Origin: an uncultured Flavobacteriales bacterium
Lineage (GTDB): Bacteria; Bacteroidota; Bacteroidia; Flavobacteriales; Crocinitomicaceae
Length of the DNA stretch: 41,542 bases
Direction of reading: 5' to 3'
NCBI GenBank assembly: GCA_946480815.1
Contig: CAMLLB010000032.1
Coordinates: 1-41,542, forward strand
Part shown: one piece after another, positions 7,464 to 15,377 of the stretch
How positions within the stretch are numbered: position 1 is the first letter of the stretch
Layout of the letters: each line of letters starts with the position of its first letter
The notes under the pieces: generated by a model
Told to the model about the DNA's origin: nothing
What the model saw: the letters and a program-made list of their open reading frames with translations, nothing else
The model's database searches: none
Made by a program: the position numbers and the translations under genes

Positions 7464-9329
7464 TTAGTCCATTTTAAATTTGACCATCCATTTCTCCTTG
7501 TTTTCCCAATCTTCCTGTTCTGTTTTGGTATAAACAAAATCTCCGACAACCAAATAATCCATTTCCGTACTCATAAAGCATCGGAACGCATCATAAGGCG
7601 TACAAACGATCGGTTCACCACGCACATTGAAACTTGTATTTACCACTAATCCATAGGAAGTTTGATTCTTAAATTCCCGGATCAATGCGTAATATCGCGG
7701 ATTCGTTTCCTCATAAACCGATTGAACACGCGCAGAAAAGTCGAGGTGTGTGATCGATTGAAGATCACTTCGCTGATGGTACAAACGTTCCCAAAGTGGC
7801 AGATCATTGTAATTTTCCGGTAATTTCAATCTCCTGCTTTCTTTTACCGGTGCAACAACCAGCATGTAAGGCGAGTCTGCCTGTAAATCAAAATATTCAC
7901 GTGCATCCTCTGCCAAAACAGAAGGAGCAAAAGGCCTGAATCCTTCACGGTATTTGATCTTTAAATTTAGTTTCTTCTGCATTTCCGGATTACGGGCATC
8001 TCCCAGAATACTTCGATTACCCAAAGCTCTCGGCCCGAATTCCATTCTTCCCTGGAACCAGCCAACTACATTTCCTTCAGCTAATTTTGAAGCAACAAAA
8101 GCAGTCAATCCATTGAAGTCATCATACTTTTTATACTGTGCGTTCGTGCGTTTGTTCATCGACTGAATTTCCTTCTCCGAATAATCAGGACCTAAGTAAG
8201 TTCCATTCATCTGATCGTAGGAATAATCAATGATCCGCTCTTCCTCAAAATACATGTGAGAAACTGCCAATGCAGCACCCAAAGCCCCACCGGCATCACC
8301 TGAAGCGGCCTGGATATAAATTTCCTTAAAGATATTTTCTTCCAGCAATTTCCCATTTGCAACACAATTGAGTGCTACACCACCTGCCATGCACAAGTAA
8401 TCGGAATTTGTCAGTCGTTTTGCTTCTTTGGCCATCAGGATAACAATCTCTTCCGTTACTTTTTGAATAGCAATTGCCAAATTACAGTGAACCTGCTCTA
8501 ATTCGGATTCTCCTTCACGACGTGCAATACCAAACAATTCCTTCCATTTCTGGTCGTGAACCATGCGAAGTCCTGTTGCGTAGTTGAAGTACTTTTGGTT
8601 CAACCAAATAGATCCATCGCTTTTAATATCAATTAATTCCGATTTAATTTTCCGGATGAATTCTTTGGTCTGATCTGCATGTTCGTTTCCATAAGGAGCA
8701 AGGCCCATGAGCTTGTATTCTCCGGAATTAACCGTGAATCCCAAATAATAAGTGAATGCACTATAAAGCAATCCGACAGAATGCGGAAACTCCATTTCAC
8801 GCAGCAATTCAATCTTTTCACCTTTCCCCAAACCTATAGAAGCAGTACACCATTCACCGACACCATCTATTGTTAGAATAGCAGATTCTTTGAATGCAGA
8901 AGGGTAAAATGCACTTGCGGCATGGGACAAGTGATGTTCCGGGAAAAGTAGTTTTACTTTCTTTTTATCATACGTTCCGACTTCCTTTAACCCTTCATGG
9001 ATCATTTTTTTGAGGAACATTTTCTCATTGATCCAAACAGGAATCGCTTTCAAAAACGAGACAAGCCCTTTTGGAGAAAAGGAATAATACGTTTGAAGTA
9101 GGCGTTCAAATTTCAGAAGTGGTTTATCGTAGAAAACAATTGCATCCAGGTCATCAATATCCAACCCGGCTTCTTCCAGGCAATATTTCGCTGCTTCAAC
9201 CGGGAAATCAGGAGTATGTTTATCGCGCGTAAATCGTTCTTCCTGTGCTGCGGCAATAATTCTACCTCCGATAACAAGGGCAGCAGCCGAATCGTGATAG
9301 AAGGCAGAAATCCCTAAGACTTTTTTCAT
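7464..9329 (-). CDS. Carbamoyltransferase (NodU/CmcH/TobZ family)
   Basis: 621-aa O-carbamoyltransferase. The N-terminal Kae1-like domain has the metal-site cluster HHLSHAASAF (H132, H133, H136) and TIDGVGEW (D155); AGGVALNC sits near the middle; the C-terminal YrdC-like portion has GRMEFGPRALGNRSIL, REGFRPFAPSVL and NTSFNVRGEPIV. The family forms carbamoyl-adenylate from carbamoyl phosphate and ATP and transfers the carbamoyl group to a hydroxyl of a sugar or small molecule. First gene of the minus-strand operon; a -7 type box lies about 60 bp upstream. Acceptor not deducible; no PKS, NRPS or sugar-synthesis gene is in view. Confidence 0.93.
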   Translation of the reverse strand: MKKVLGISAFYHDSAAALVIGGRIIAAAQEERFTRDKHTPDFPVEAAKYCLEEAGLDIDDLDAIVFYDKPLLKFERLLQTYYSFSPKGLVSFLKAIPVWINEKMFLKKMIHEGLKEVGTYDKKKVKLLFPEHHLSHAASAFYPSAFKESAILTIDGVGEWCTASIGLGKGEKIELLREMEFPHSVGLLYSAFTYYLGFTVNSGEYKLMGLAPYGNEHADQTKEFIRKIKSELIDIKSDGSIWLNQKYFNYATGLRMVHDQKWKELFGIARREGESELEQVHCNLAIAIQKVTEEIVILMAKEAKRLTNSDYLCMAGGVALNCVANGKLLEENIFKEIYIQAASGDAGGALGAALAVSHMYFEEERIIDYSYDQMNGTYLGPDYSEKEIQSMNKRTNAQYKKYDDFNGLTAFVASKLAEGNVVGWFQGRMEFGPRALGNRSILGDARNPEMQKKLNLKIKYREGFRPFAPSVLAEDAREYFDLQADSPYMLVVAPVKESRRLKLPENYNDLPLWERLYHQRSDLQSITHLDFSARVQSVYEETNPRYYALIREFKNQTSYGLVVNTSFNVRGEPIVCTPYDAFRCFMSTEMDYLVVGDFVYTKTEQEDWENKEKWMVKFKMD

Positions 9330-9387
9330 TCGCGCAATTTATTCTGTTTCATTAACGTCAAAAATGGTAGTTCATTTTGATGCGGAA

Positions 9388-9395
9388 CAAAATTA
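9388..9395 (-). promoter_or_regulatory. Candidate -7 box for the carbamoyltransferase operon
   Basis: On the minus strand TAATTTTG fits the Bacteroidota -7 consensus TAnnTTTG, 58 bp before the ATG at 9329. No clear -33 TTG was seen, so this is tentative. Confidence 0.4.
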
Positions 9396-9566
9396 AGAAA
9401 AAGCGTGAGCTTTTGATATGACAAACGGCAGGGCAGCCATTATTTATTCGAAAAACAAGAAGATCAGTATCTTATCTTCAAAAATCAGGTATTAAGTCCG
9501 AATTTGTCTGATTCATTCCCTAAAAACATCTCCAATAAAAATTATTCTGCACGCATAAATATTTCA

Positions 9567-9574
9567 TATCTTTA
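9567..9574 (+). promoter_or_regulatory. Candidate -7 box for the thioesterase gene
   Basis: TATCTTTA (followed by C) fits TAnnTTT with the last base off consensus, 16 bp before the ATG at 9591. It supports the start at 9591 over longer non-ATG options. Confidence 0.35.
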
Positions 9575-9590
9575 CATCAAAAAATTGAGC

Positions 9591-10013
9591 ATGGAATTGT
9601 TTAACAAAGTAATATCCATCCGTTGGTCGGACCTTGATCCGAATTACCATGTCAGACACAGCGCATATTACGATTGGGGAGCACAACAGCGTGTAGAGGT
9701 ATTGAATAACTTAGGTCTTTCATTAAAAGTGATGCAGGAAAACCATTTTGGTCCGATCTTGTTCCGTGAAGAATGTGTTTTCCGGAAAGAAATTCACATA
9801 CACGATGAAGTAACAATCAGCTTATCGATCAAATCCATAACGGAAGACGGATCCCGCTGGACCATGCAGCACGAATTAATGAACCAAAGAGGGGAGTTGT
9901 GTGCAACCATTACGATTGACGGAGCCTGGATCGATACCCAAAAACGCAAATTGGCGAATCCAACACCGGAGGTTGTTATTGAGACAATGAAGAAATTTCC
10001 ACAATTAGTGTGA
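9591..10013 (+). CDS. Acyl-CoA thioesterase, hotdog fold
   Basis: 140 aa with the 4HBT-type opening IRWSDLDPNYHVRHSAYYDW, where Asp and the HVRH segment match the RWSDxDxxxHVNN signature of YbgC/FadM-like hydrolases, then a long helix and beta strands ending TITIDGAWID. Likely hydrolyses an acyl-CoA; substrate unknown. The open frame extends upstream to TTG at 9504, but that region holds a promoter-like box and reads as low-complexity, so ATG 9591 is chosen. Single gene, with repeat-rich DNA behind it. Confidence 0.85.
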   Translation: MELFNKVISIRWSDLDPNYHVRHSAYYDWGAQQRVEVLNNLGLSLKVMQENHFGPILFREECVFRKEIHIHDEVTISLSIKSITEDGSRWTMQHELMNQRGELCATITIDGAWIDTQKRKLANPTPEVVIETMKKFPQLV

Positions 10014-10045
10014 TTCTAATTACGAATTCCTAATTCTCATGTCTG

Positions 10046-10122
10046 TCTCGATACTTTCGCATGTGTCAATTCGAGTTCGGAGCGTATCGAGAATACATGC
10101 GGAATTCCGATAGCTATCGGAA
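10046..10122. repeat. Compound palindromic spacer repeat (families E and B)
   Basis: TCTCGATAC (10046-10054) pairs with GTATCGAGA (10084-10092); TTCCGATAGCTATCGGAA (10105-10122) is a perfect 18-bp palindrome. They fill the 132-bp space between the convergent thioesterase and helicase genes and could act as a bidirectional stop. Confidence 0.75.
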
Positions 10123-10145
10123 CGACATGACATGAAAATCAGAAT

Positions 10146-11456
10146 TTACCGTGCGAAACCGATTTTCTGTTTTTTGCCTTTGATCTTTTTATCGCGCAGT
10201 TCCGGAACAACTTCTTCTGCAATTTCACTACTGATTGCAACGAAGGAACTGTAATCCATTACAGTGATTAATCCGATCTCATCCGGTCTTAATCCGCCGG
10301 TCTTATGCAAAAAACCTACAATATCAACTTTATTGACTTTATCTTTCTTCCCGGCACTGATATAGATGGTTTTCCATTTCGGTCGTTCAGGAAGCGGTTC
10401 ATTAGGAATCACTTCATAGTCGTGGTGTTCTGGAATGAAATTGGGAATACTTTTCTTTGAATCGAGAAACATAAATACCACCCCATCAGCATCCTGTCGA
10501 CCGGTTCTTCCACTTCTGTGAATGAATTCAGCCTCTTTCAGCGGCAATTGATAATGAATAACGTGTTCTACTGCAGGAATATCCAGTCCTCTGGCAGCCA
10601 AGTCAGTTGAAACCAGGAAATCGGCACTTCCATTCCTGAAACGGATCAATGCCCGTTCACGGTCATCTTGTTCCATACCTCCATGATACCCAACAGCAAT
10701 CACACCATTTTCTCTTAGGAAATCTGTGATTTCAACAACAGGCTCCCGGTGATTACAAAAAATGATTGTTTTTCCTTCCGGCAGATTACACAACAGCTCA
10801 AGCAATAATTCGAGCTTGTTCGAATCGTTTATTTGCACACCGAAATAATTAACCTGGTGTTTTTTTTCAACCAGGAAATCGATTGTAACAGGTTTTGCTA
10901 TTTGTGTAAATGCCGGAATGTTTTCCAGTTTGGTAGCCGAAACCAGGTATTTATTCTGAAGTGAATGCAATTCTCCTATAATTTCAGTCATATCCGACTC
11001 AAACCCCATTTGCAAAGACTTGTCAAATTCATCCAGAACCAAGGTATGAACTCCAGACAAATCAATATTGCTTCTTCTGATATGATCTGCAAGTCTGCCG
11101 GGAGTTCCGATCAAAACAGCAGGCGGAACAGAAAGATTATTCTCTTCTACACGTATGGAATGTCCGCCGTAGCAGGTATTTACCTTGAAACCTGTACTTA
11201 GTTTTTTGAACACATCCTCAATTTGAATGGAAAGCTCACGAGTGGGAGAGATGATCAATAATTGAACACTGGTCTTTTCTTTATTTAGTTTCCCCAATGC
11301 AGTCAGCAAGAAAGCAACGGTTTTCCCTGAACCTGTAGGTGCATGCAAAATGATTTCCGCATTCGTTTTGGAAGATTCAAGCATCTGTTGCTGCATCTCA
11401 TTCAAGGATGAAATGCCGAGTTTTTCAAGAGAAAACGGGGAATGGGGATTGTTCAT
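10146..11456 (-). CDS. DEAD-box-family ATP-dependent RNA helicase (DbpA-like, DEFD box)
   Basis: 436 aa. Walker A APTGSGKT (39-46), PTRELSIQI (71-79), GTPGRL, motif II as DEFD (142-145) in place of DEAD, SAT, then the second RecA domain with STDLAARGLD and HRSGRTGR. The C-terminal about 75 residues (KWKTIYISAGKKDKVNKVDI ... GLITVMDYSSFVAI) match the DbpA RNA-binding domain, followed by a basic tail. In DbpA this domain recognises 23S rRNA hairpin 92, so a ribosome-assembly role is likely. A TAACTTTG box sits only 4 nt before the ATG. Confidence 0.92.
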   Translation of the reverse strand: MNNPHSPFSLEKLGISSLNEMQQQMLESSKTNAEIILHAPTGSGKTVAFLLTALGKLNKEKTSVQLLIISPTRELSIQIEDVFKKLSTGFKVNTCYGGHSIRVEENNLSVPPAVLIGTPGRLADHIRRSNIDLSGVHTLVLDEFDKSLQMGFESDMTEIIGELHSLQNKYLVSATKLENIPAFTQIAKPVTIDFLVEKKHQVNYFGVQINDSNKLELLLELLCNLPEGKTIIFCNHREPVVEITDFLRENGVIAVGYHGGMEQDDRERALIRFRNGSADFLVSTDLAARGLDIPAVEHVIHYQLPLKEAEFIHRSGRTGRQDADGVVFMFLDSKKSIPNFIPEHHDYEVIPNEPLPERPKWKTIYISAGKKDKVNKVDIVGFLHKTGGLRPDEIGLITVMDYSSFVAISSEIAEEVVPELRDKKIKGKKQKIGFAR

Positions 11457-11460
11457 GAAG

Positions 11461-11468
11461 CAAAGTTA
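11461..11468 (-). promoter_or_regulatory. -7 box of the helicase gene, possibly leaderless
   Basis: Minus-strand TAACTTTG matches TAnnTTTG exactly and is followed by four bases (CTTC) and the ATG at 11456, which would place the transcript start at or next to the start codon. Confidence 0.5.
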
Positions 11469-11583
11469 CGGGTTTATTAATTGGCAGATAGAAAATTTCG
11501 TAAATAGCAAATTAGAAATTTAGGAAAATAGGTATTTAGCTATATGACTAAGAACTCCCATTCTACCTGCAACTCAGAAGCTT

Positions 11584-12372
11584 TTACCGTTCAATCTTTT
11601 GATAACTCGTCACAATTCCTTTGATCAACGCCGAACTGAACCCGCTGTGTTCCATTTCATTCAACCCAACGATCGTACAGCCTTTCGGAGTGGTTACCTT
11701 GTCAATTTCTTCTTCCGGATGCAAACCATTCTGAATCAACAGTTGTGCAGCACCTTTTACCGTCTGACTCACGATTTTATTTGCTGTCTTTGCATCGAAC
11801 CCAACTTCAATCCCACCCTGAATCATTGCGCGAATAAAGCGCAAAACGTAAGCAATTCCACAAGCACCTAAAATTGTTGCAGATTCCATCAACTGTTCGT
11901 CGATCCAAACAATACCTCCAATTGCACCAAACAGTTCACTGACTTCATTTTTCCTGTTCAACGGGTCTGTTGTTCCACTTAAAGCTGTCATACTTTCTTG
12001 TACATCAGCTGCTGTATTGGGCATTCCACGATAAAGTGAAATTTCATTGATTTTCAAAGCTTCTTTAATTTCGCTTAATGTAATCCCGGTTGCAACACTG
12101 ATTATGGTATGTCGCTTCGTATCGAATAGATCTTTGTGCTCTTGAAAAAAAGAGAGGATCATATAGGGTTTTAATGCAACTATTAAATAATCACATTGCT
12201 CGATTACATCTTTATTATTAGAAGTAAAATGAGTTTTTTCGTCTCCGAGATCGACTAATTCAGAAATTGTCCTTCTTGTTCCGAATAACTGTGCCTGGGG
12301 GTATTGTTTGCGAAATCCTTTCAATAATGACAATCCCAAATTTCCACATCCAATAATCCCAATCTTTTCCAT
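11584..12372 (-). CDS. proC: Pyrroline-5-carboxylate reductase
   Basis: About 262 aa; NAD(P)H-dependent last step of proline synthesis. The Rossmann motif is GIIGCGNLGLSLL at the N-terminus; RGMPNTAADVQES and the C-terminal TTPKGCTIVGLNEME (family form TSPGGTTxxGL) are diagnostic. ATG at 12372 is chosen; the frame is open to a TTG at 12381, but a TACTTTTG promoter box 17 nt upstream of the ATG favours the shorter form. Monocistronic, 127 bp from the helicase on the same strand. Confidence 0.92.
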   Translation of the reverse strand: MEKIGIIGCGNLGLSLLKGFRKQYPQAQLFGTRRTISELVDLGDEKTHFTSNNKDVIEQCDYLIVALKPYMILSFFQEHKDLFDTKRHTIISVATGITLSEIKEALKINEISLYRGMPNTAADVQESMTALSGTTDPLNRKNEVSELFGAIGGIVWIDEQLMESATILGACGIAYVLRFIRAMIQGGIEVGFDAKTANKIVSQTVKGAAQLLIQNGLHPEEEIDKVTTPKGCTIVGLNEMEHSGFSSALIKGIVTSYQKIER

Positions 12373-12389
12373 TTTAAACAATTTTGGTT

Positions 12390-12397
12390 CAAAAGTA
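12390..12397 (-). promoter_or_regulatory. proC promoter -7 box
   Basis: Minus-strand TACTTTTG matches TAnnTTTG; a TTG lies 17 bp further upstream (in GTTGACTTG), an acceptable -33 element. The ATG is 17 bp downstream. Confidence 0.5.
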
Positions 12398-12470
12398 AGA
12401 TTAATTTAACAAGTCAACTTCAACTCCTTCAATCACCTTGTTAAAATTTACAGAATACACTGCATAATCT

Positions 12471-12501
12471 TTGAATAGTGAGAACAGATTTCGTAACTTT
12501 A
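12471..12501 (+). promoter_or_regulatory. Candidate promoter of the gene-free gap
   Basis: TTG (12471-12473), 20 bp spacer, then TAACTTTA (12494-12501): the spacing and -7 shape expected of the Bacteroidota housekeeping sigma factor. There is no ORF behind it, so it would drive a non-coding RNA. The identical octamer TAACTTTA is used in front of thioredoxin at 29135. Confidence 0.5.
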
Positions 12502-12505
12502 AATC

Positions 12506-12765
12506 GTTATTCGCCCGTCAGCTGACGGGGTGTAAATAACTGTTTCCCGCATGTCCGGGAAACTAAACCCATGCAGTGAGATTGTTGACGTCTAACATTT
12601 TTTACTACGAACGGGGAGTCTTAGTTTTTTAATGGCGGGCTGCACCTTTATAGGTTTTACAGGACGTAAACGGCAGATTACAAAGAAAAACAGCGAACCA
12701 AATCGTGCTTTCTGAGGCGTTCAGAATTTTCCGTCATTTGACGGACGCTGTATGGGTTTTTATTT
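12506..12765 (+). ncRNA. Candidate structured non-coding RNA
   Basis: The 470-bp gap between proC and the lipoprotein gene has no credible ORF but strong pairing. GTTATT...AATAAC around the palindrome CCCGTCAGCTGACGGG (12514-12529) forms a long hairpin; GTTTCCCG/CGGGAAAC (12542-12563) forms another. Then AAACCCATGCAG (12565-12576) pairs with CTGTATGGGTTT (12748-12759) over 12 bp with one G-U, enclosing about 170 nt and followed by TTTATTT. Inside, GTTGACGTC (12584-12592) can pair with GACGTAAAC (12663-12671) and CCGTCATTTGACGG (12731-12744) is a hairpin. A long closing helix around about 200 nt recalls 6S RNA, but I cannot identify the family. Some hairpins are repeat families, so part of this may be inserted repeats. 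Confidence 0.4.
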
Positions 12766-12806
12766 AATTCAAAAAATCAATCCCAATAGCTATCGGGAAT
12801 AGAATT

Positions 12807-12854
12807 AAAAAATATGTAGGGGGTGGAAAATTTTCCACCCCCTACATATTTTTT
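12807..12854. terminator. Perfect 48-bp palindrome, bidirectional terminator (family A)
   Basis: Arm AAATATGTAGGGGGTGGAAAA and its exact complement, with A runs on the left and T runs on the right. Its right edge touches the lipoprotein stop codon (12855). Just upstream is a family B repeat, TCCCAATAGCTATCGGGA (12781-12798), framed by TTTAATTC/GAATTAAA. Confidence 0.85.
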
Positions 12855-13310
12855 CTAGTTTTTTCCATAGGTTCGGTAGATCGTTGTTTTCTTATTGGAT
12901 CGCTCTGTTACCAATTCGGTACCATTGCAACGAACAACTTTGAATTTTTCACTGAAGGAAGTATCCTTATCATCATGGATCATTGTCAATAACGAATCTT
13001 CCAATTTCCATTGCCCTGATGTTCTTTCCTGGATTAATGGAAGTCCTTTTTTACGCCACTTCGGATCAATAAAGGTGTCGTAAACAATAAAGAATCCATT
13101 TTTTCGAATGTTTAACACAACATCGGAAGGTTGATTCTGATGATTTATTTTCCTGGAACCGGAATCTTCCGATTTAATTAAAATCCATCTGCCGGTAATC
13201 GACATCTTTTTTTGTTCCGGGGCATTCTCAACCTTTTGAACATCTGTCGAACAGGATGCCAGGAACAGCAATATCAAAAATGATAATTGAGTAATAGTAG
13301 ATCGCTTCAT
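12855..13310 (-). CDS. Lipocalin-like lipoprotein
   Basis: 151 aa with a hydrophobic signal ending in lipobox LASC (Cys20), so a lipid-anchored, probably outer-membrane or periplasmic protein. The mature part opens ITGRWILIKSED and continues with strands (VVLNIRKNGFFIVYDTF, GQWKLEDSLLTMI, KFKVVRCNGTELVTE), the pattern of small lipocalin-like domains common in Bacteroidota. No specific function can be given. It stands alone, 50 bp downstream of the EEP gene on the same strand. Confidence 0.8.
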   Translation of the reverse strand: MKRSTITQLSFLILLFLASCSTDVQKVENAPEQKKMSITGRWILIKSEDSGSRKINHQNQPSDVVLNIRKNGFFIVYDTFIDPKWRKKGLPLIQERTSGQWKLEDSLLTMIHDDKDTSFSEKFKVVRCNGTELVTERSNKKTTIYRTYGKN

Positions 13311-13359
13311 GATCTAAATATAATCGAATAATTCAAAAAATCAGAATTAACGAAAAAGT

Positions 13360-14487
13360 TTAAAGTGGCTTCCTGTAAATTTTACAATGAACGGCTCTAT
13401 GGTCTGAAAATGCGGCAGATTGAATGCCAAAATCATATGCTCCCAGATCTCCTGAATGAAAAATATAGTCGATCCTTCCTGCAGGAACACGGCCTACATA
13501 GGTCACGCCGATCCCGGTTGTTGTTTCCCGGTAAGAATCCACCAAATCGGTATTGAACTGGTTATAGACATAGGACATCGGAGTATCATTAAAGTCTCCG
13601 CAAATGACAACCGGGTAAGGGGAAGTCTTCATGTGTTCCACAACACGCTCAGCTTGTTCAGCACGTGCCGGATAAGCAATGCGGAGTTTATCGATCAACA
13701 ATCGGACAGTGGATTTTTTGCCACCGGCTTGTTTGTTCTTTTCACCGAATAACTCATAGTCTTCCTGTTGCAATTTGATCGATTGCAGGTGAATATCGTA
13801 AAAACGGATCGTATCAGTTCCTTTCACGATATCTGCAAAAATGCAATAGTTATCTGTCGTTTTGAAATTCTCAAACATCACATCTCCTTTGGCAATGATC
13901 GGATATTTTGACAGCATACAAATCCCAAAATTTTGCCTGTTGCGAATACGATGGGAATACCGTTCGTGGTAATAATTGTAATCCATTAATTTCATCAGGG
14001 TGTCTTTCGTAGAAAAAGCAGACGGTTTATCCTGGTGAAAGAACTCCTGGAAACAAACCACATCCGGGTTAACGCGGTGAACATAACTGATAATACTGTC
14101 ACGCGATTTAATTCGTCCTTCAATGGATTCATTGTATACATCAAACAAGCGAACGTTGTAACTCATTACATTCCAGGAAGAGACTTCTTCTTCCGGTTTT
14201 GGATCGGAAAAAGTAATGGAAAGTGTTCTGAAATGCAGGTTTCCGCCAAAAAGGATTGCAACCAGGATATAGAAAAACCAGCGTGATCTTGCAAAAGCCC
14301 AATAAATCATCAGGATCAGAGCAAGACAAATAAAAACAGGGTACATCAACCCGAAAAAAGGGAGGATGCGGATGGTTGACGGATGAACGTATGGAGCTAA
14401 ATAGGCCAATAAAAGACAGCAAATTGCGATGATAGAGAGAATCTTTATCATCGTTGAAAATCGCGCTATTTTTTTAAACCAACTCAA
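13360..14487 (-). CDS. Membrane-anchored endonuclease/exonuclease/phosphatase (EEP) domain protein
   Basis: 375 aa: three N-terminal membrane helices (about 14-32, 41-62, 69-84), then an EEP domain with all landmarks: N111 (MSYNVRLFD), E148 (CFQEFF), H233 (IHLQS), D298/N300 (GDFNDTP), D340 (RIDYIF) and D362/H363 (SDHRAV). Substrate may be a phosphodiester of nucleic acid, lipid or sugar; nothing here decides it. It starts 1 bp after the stop of the upstream rhomboid gene, making it the last gene of the mutL-rhomboid-rhomboid operon. Confidence 0.88.
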   Translation of the reverse strand: MSWFKKIARFSTMIKILSIIAICCLLLAYLAPYVHPSTIRILPFFGLMYPVFICLALILMIYWAFARSRWFFYILVAILFGGNLHFRTLSITFSDPKPEEEVSSWNVMSYNVRLFDVYNESIEGRIKSRDSIISYVHRVNPDVVCFQEFFHQDKPSAFSTKDTLMKLMDYNYYHERYSHRIRNRQNFGICMLSKYPIIAKGDVMFENFKTTDNYCIFADIVKGTDTIRFYDIHLQSIKLQQEDYELFGEKNKQAGGKKSTVRLLIDKLRIAYPARAEQAERVVEHMKTSPYPVVICGDFNDTPMSYVYNQFNTDLVDSYRETTTGIGVTYVGRVPAGRIDYIFHSGDLGAYDFGIQSAAFSDHRAVHCKIYRKPL

Positions 14488-14488
14488 A

Positions 14489-15376
14489 TTACTTGTTACT
14501 TTGCGAAAATAGGAAGTCTTTTTCGGCTTTGGTCAATGATTCATAACCGGATTTGGAAATTTTGTCCAAAATTTTATCAATGCGTTCCTGTTTGGCTTTC
14601 GCATCCATATTGTATTCTTCATCAGATTTGGCTACTCTTCCGCCGCCTTTTTGAGCTTTCATTTTCGGTTTTCTTCTTCCTGAAAAATAATTCGCCAGTC
14701 GTTGCTGCATCGATTCTGTCCAGTTGATAATATTGGACGAAGAATAGAGGTTTCTCACGGATAGAAATCCGATCAACGCACCTCCCAAGTGTGCAAAATG
14801 TGCGGTCCCATCATTTTCAATAGATTGTGCCAGGTCTGCAACAACGTAAATAATTGCCAGCACATAGATTTTCAATGGAAAAACACCGAACAGATTGAGT
14901 GTAATGTGCGGTTTATGAACTGCGATAGCGATAAATAATGCCATGATAGAACCTGAAGCCCCCAATACAATTGTTCCACGTCCGAGGAATTGGTTTGCAA
15001 GCAATTCAAACAAACCACCTACAATTCCCCCTACAATGTATACATGAAGCATCCTTCTGTCGGAGAAGAATTGCTTAAACAGACCTCCGGAAAAATACAG
15101 GAAGAGCATGTTAAACAGGAAGTGAAGAAAGCCGAAATGAGTAAAAATACTGGTAAATAGTCCCCAGGGGGCACGGACGAATTCTCCCGGATCTGTTTGG
15201 AGTGTAAAGGCTTTTACCTGGATAATATCTACCCATTCGCTGTTCGTAGCACCTTTGATCATTCCGAAAATGAGCATCAGTATGAATACCAGCGCATTAA
15301 TAAAGATCAGTTTGATGTGCATTCCACCAAAACGAAATTGAAACTTCAATTCTTCAGATAAGCTTCGATCTTGCAT
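14489..15376 (-). CDS. Rhomboid family intramembrane serine protease with C-terminal cytosolic tail
   Basis: 295 aa, about six helices. Catalytic dyad S141 (LGASGS) and H196 (AHFAHLGGA); HFLFNM with H85/N89 supplies the oxyanion side. After about residue 225 comes a soluble, basic tail ending ERIDKILDKISKSGYESLTKAEKDFL, a conserved helical motif I recognise on Bacteroidota rhomboids (DUF6576-like). Cleaves membrane proteins within the bilayer; target unknown. Separated by 1 bp from both the rhomboid upstream and the EEP gene downstream. Confidence 0.92.
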   Translation of the reverse strand: MQDRSLSEELKFQFRFGGMHIKLIFINALVFILMLIFGMIKGATNSEWVDIIQVKAFTLQTDPGEFVRAPWGLFTSIFTHFGFLHFLFNMLFLYFSGGLFKQFFSDRRMLHVYIVGGIVGGLFELLANQFLGRGTIVLGASGSIMALFIAIAVHKPHITLNLFGVFPLKIYVLAIIYVVADLAQSIENDGTAHFAHLGGALIGFLSVRNLYSSSNIINWTESMQQRLANYFSGRRKPKMKAQKGGGRVAKSDEEYNMDAKAKQERIDKILDKISKSGYESLTKAEKDFLFSQSNK

Positions 15377-15377
15377 A

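Noticed and set aside
12506..12765. tmRNA or RNase P RNA as identity of the structured gap
   Set aside because: No tRNA-like acceptor/T-arm end or tag ORF, and no RNase P consensus such as GAAAGTCCGG was found.
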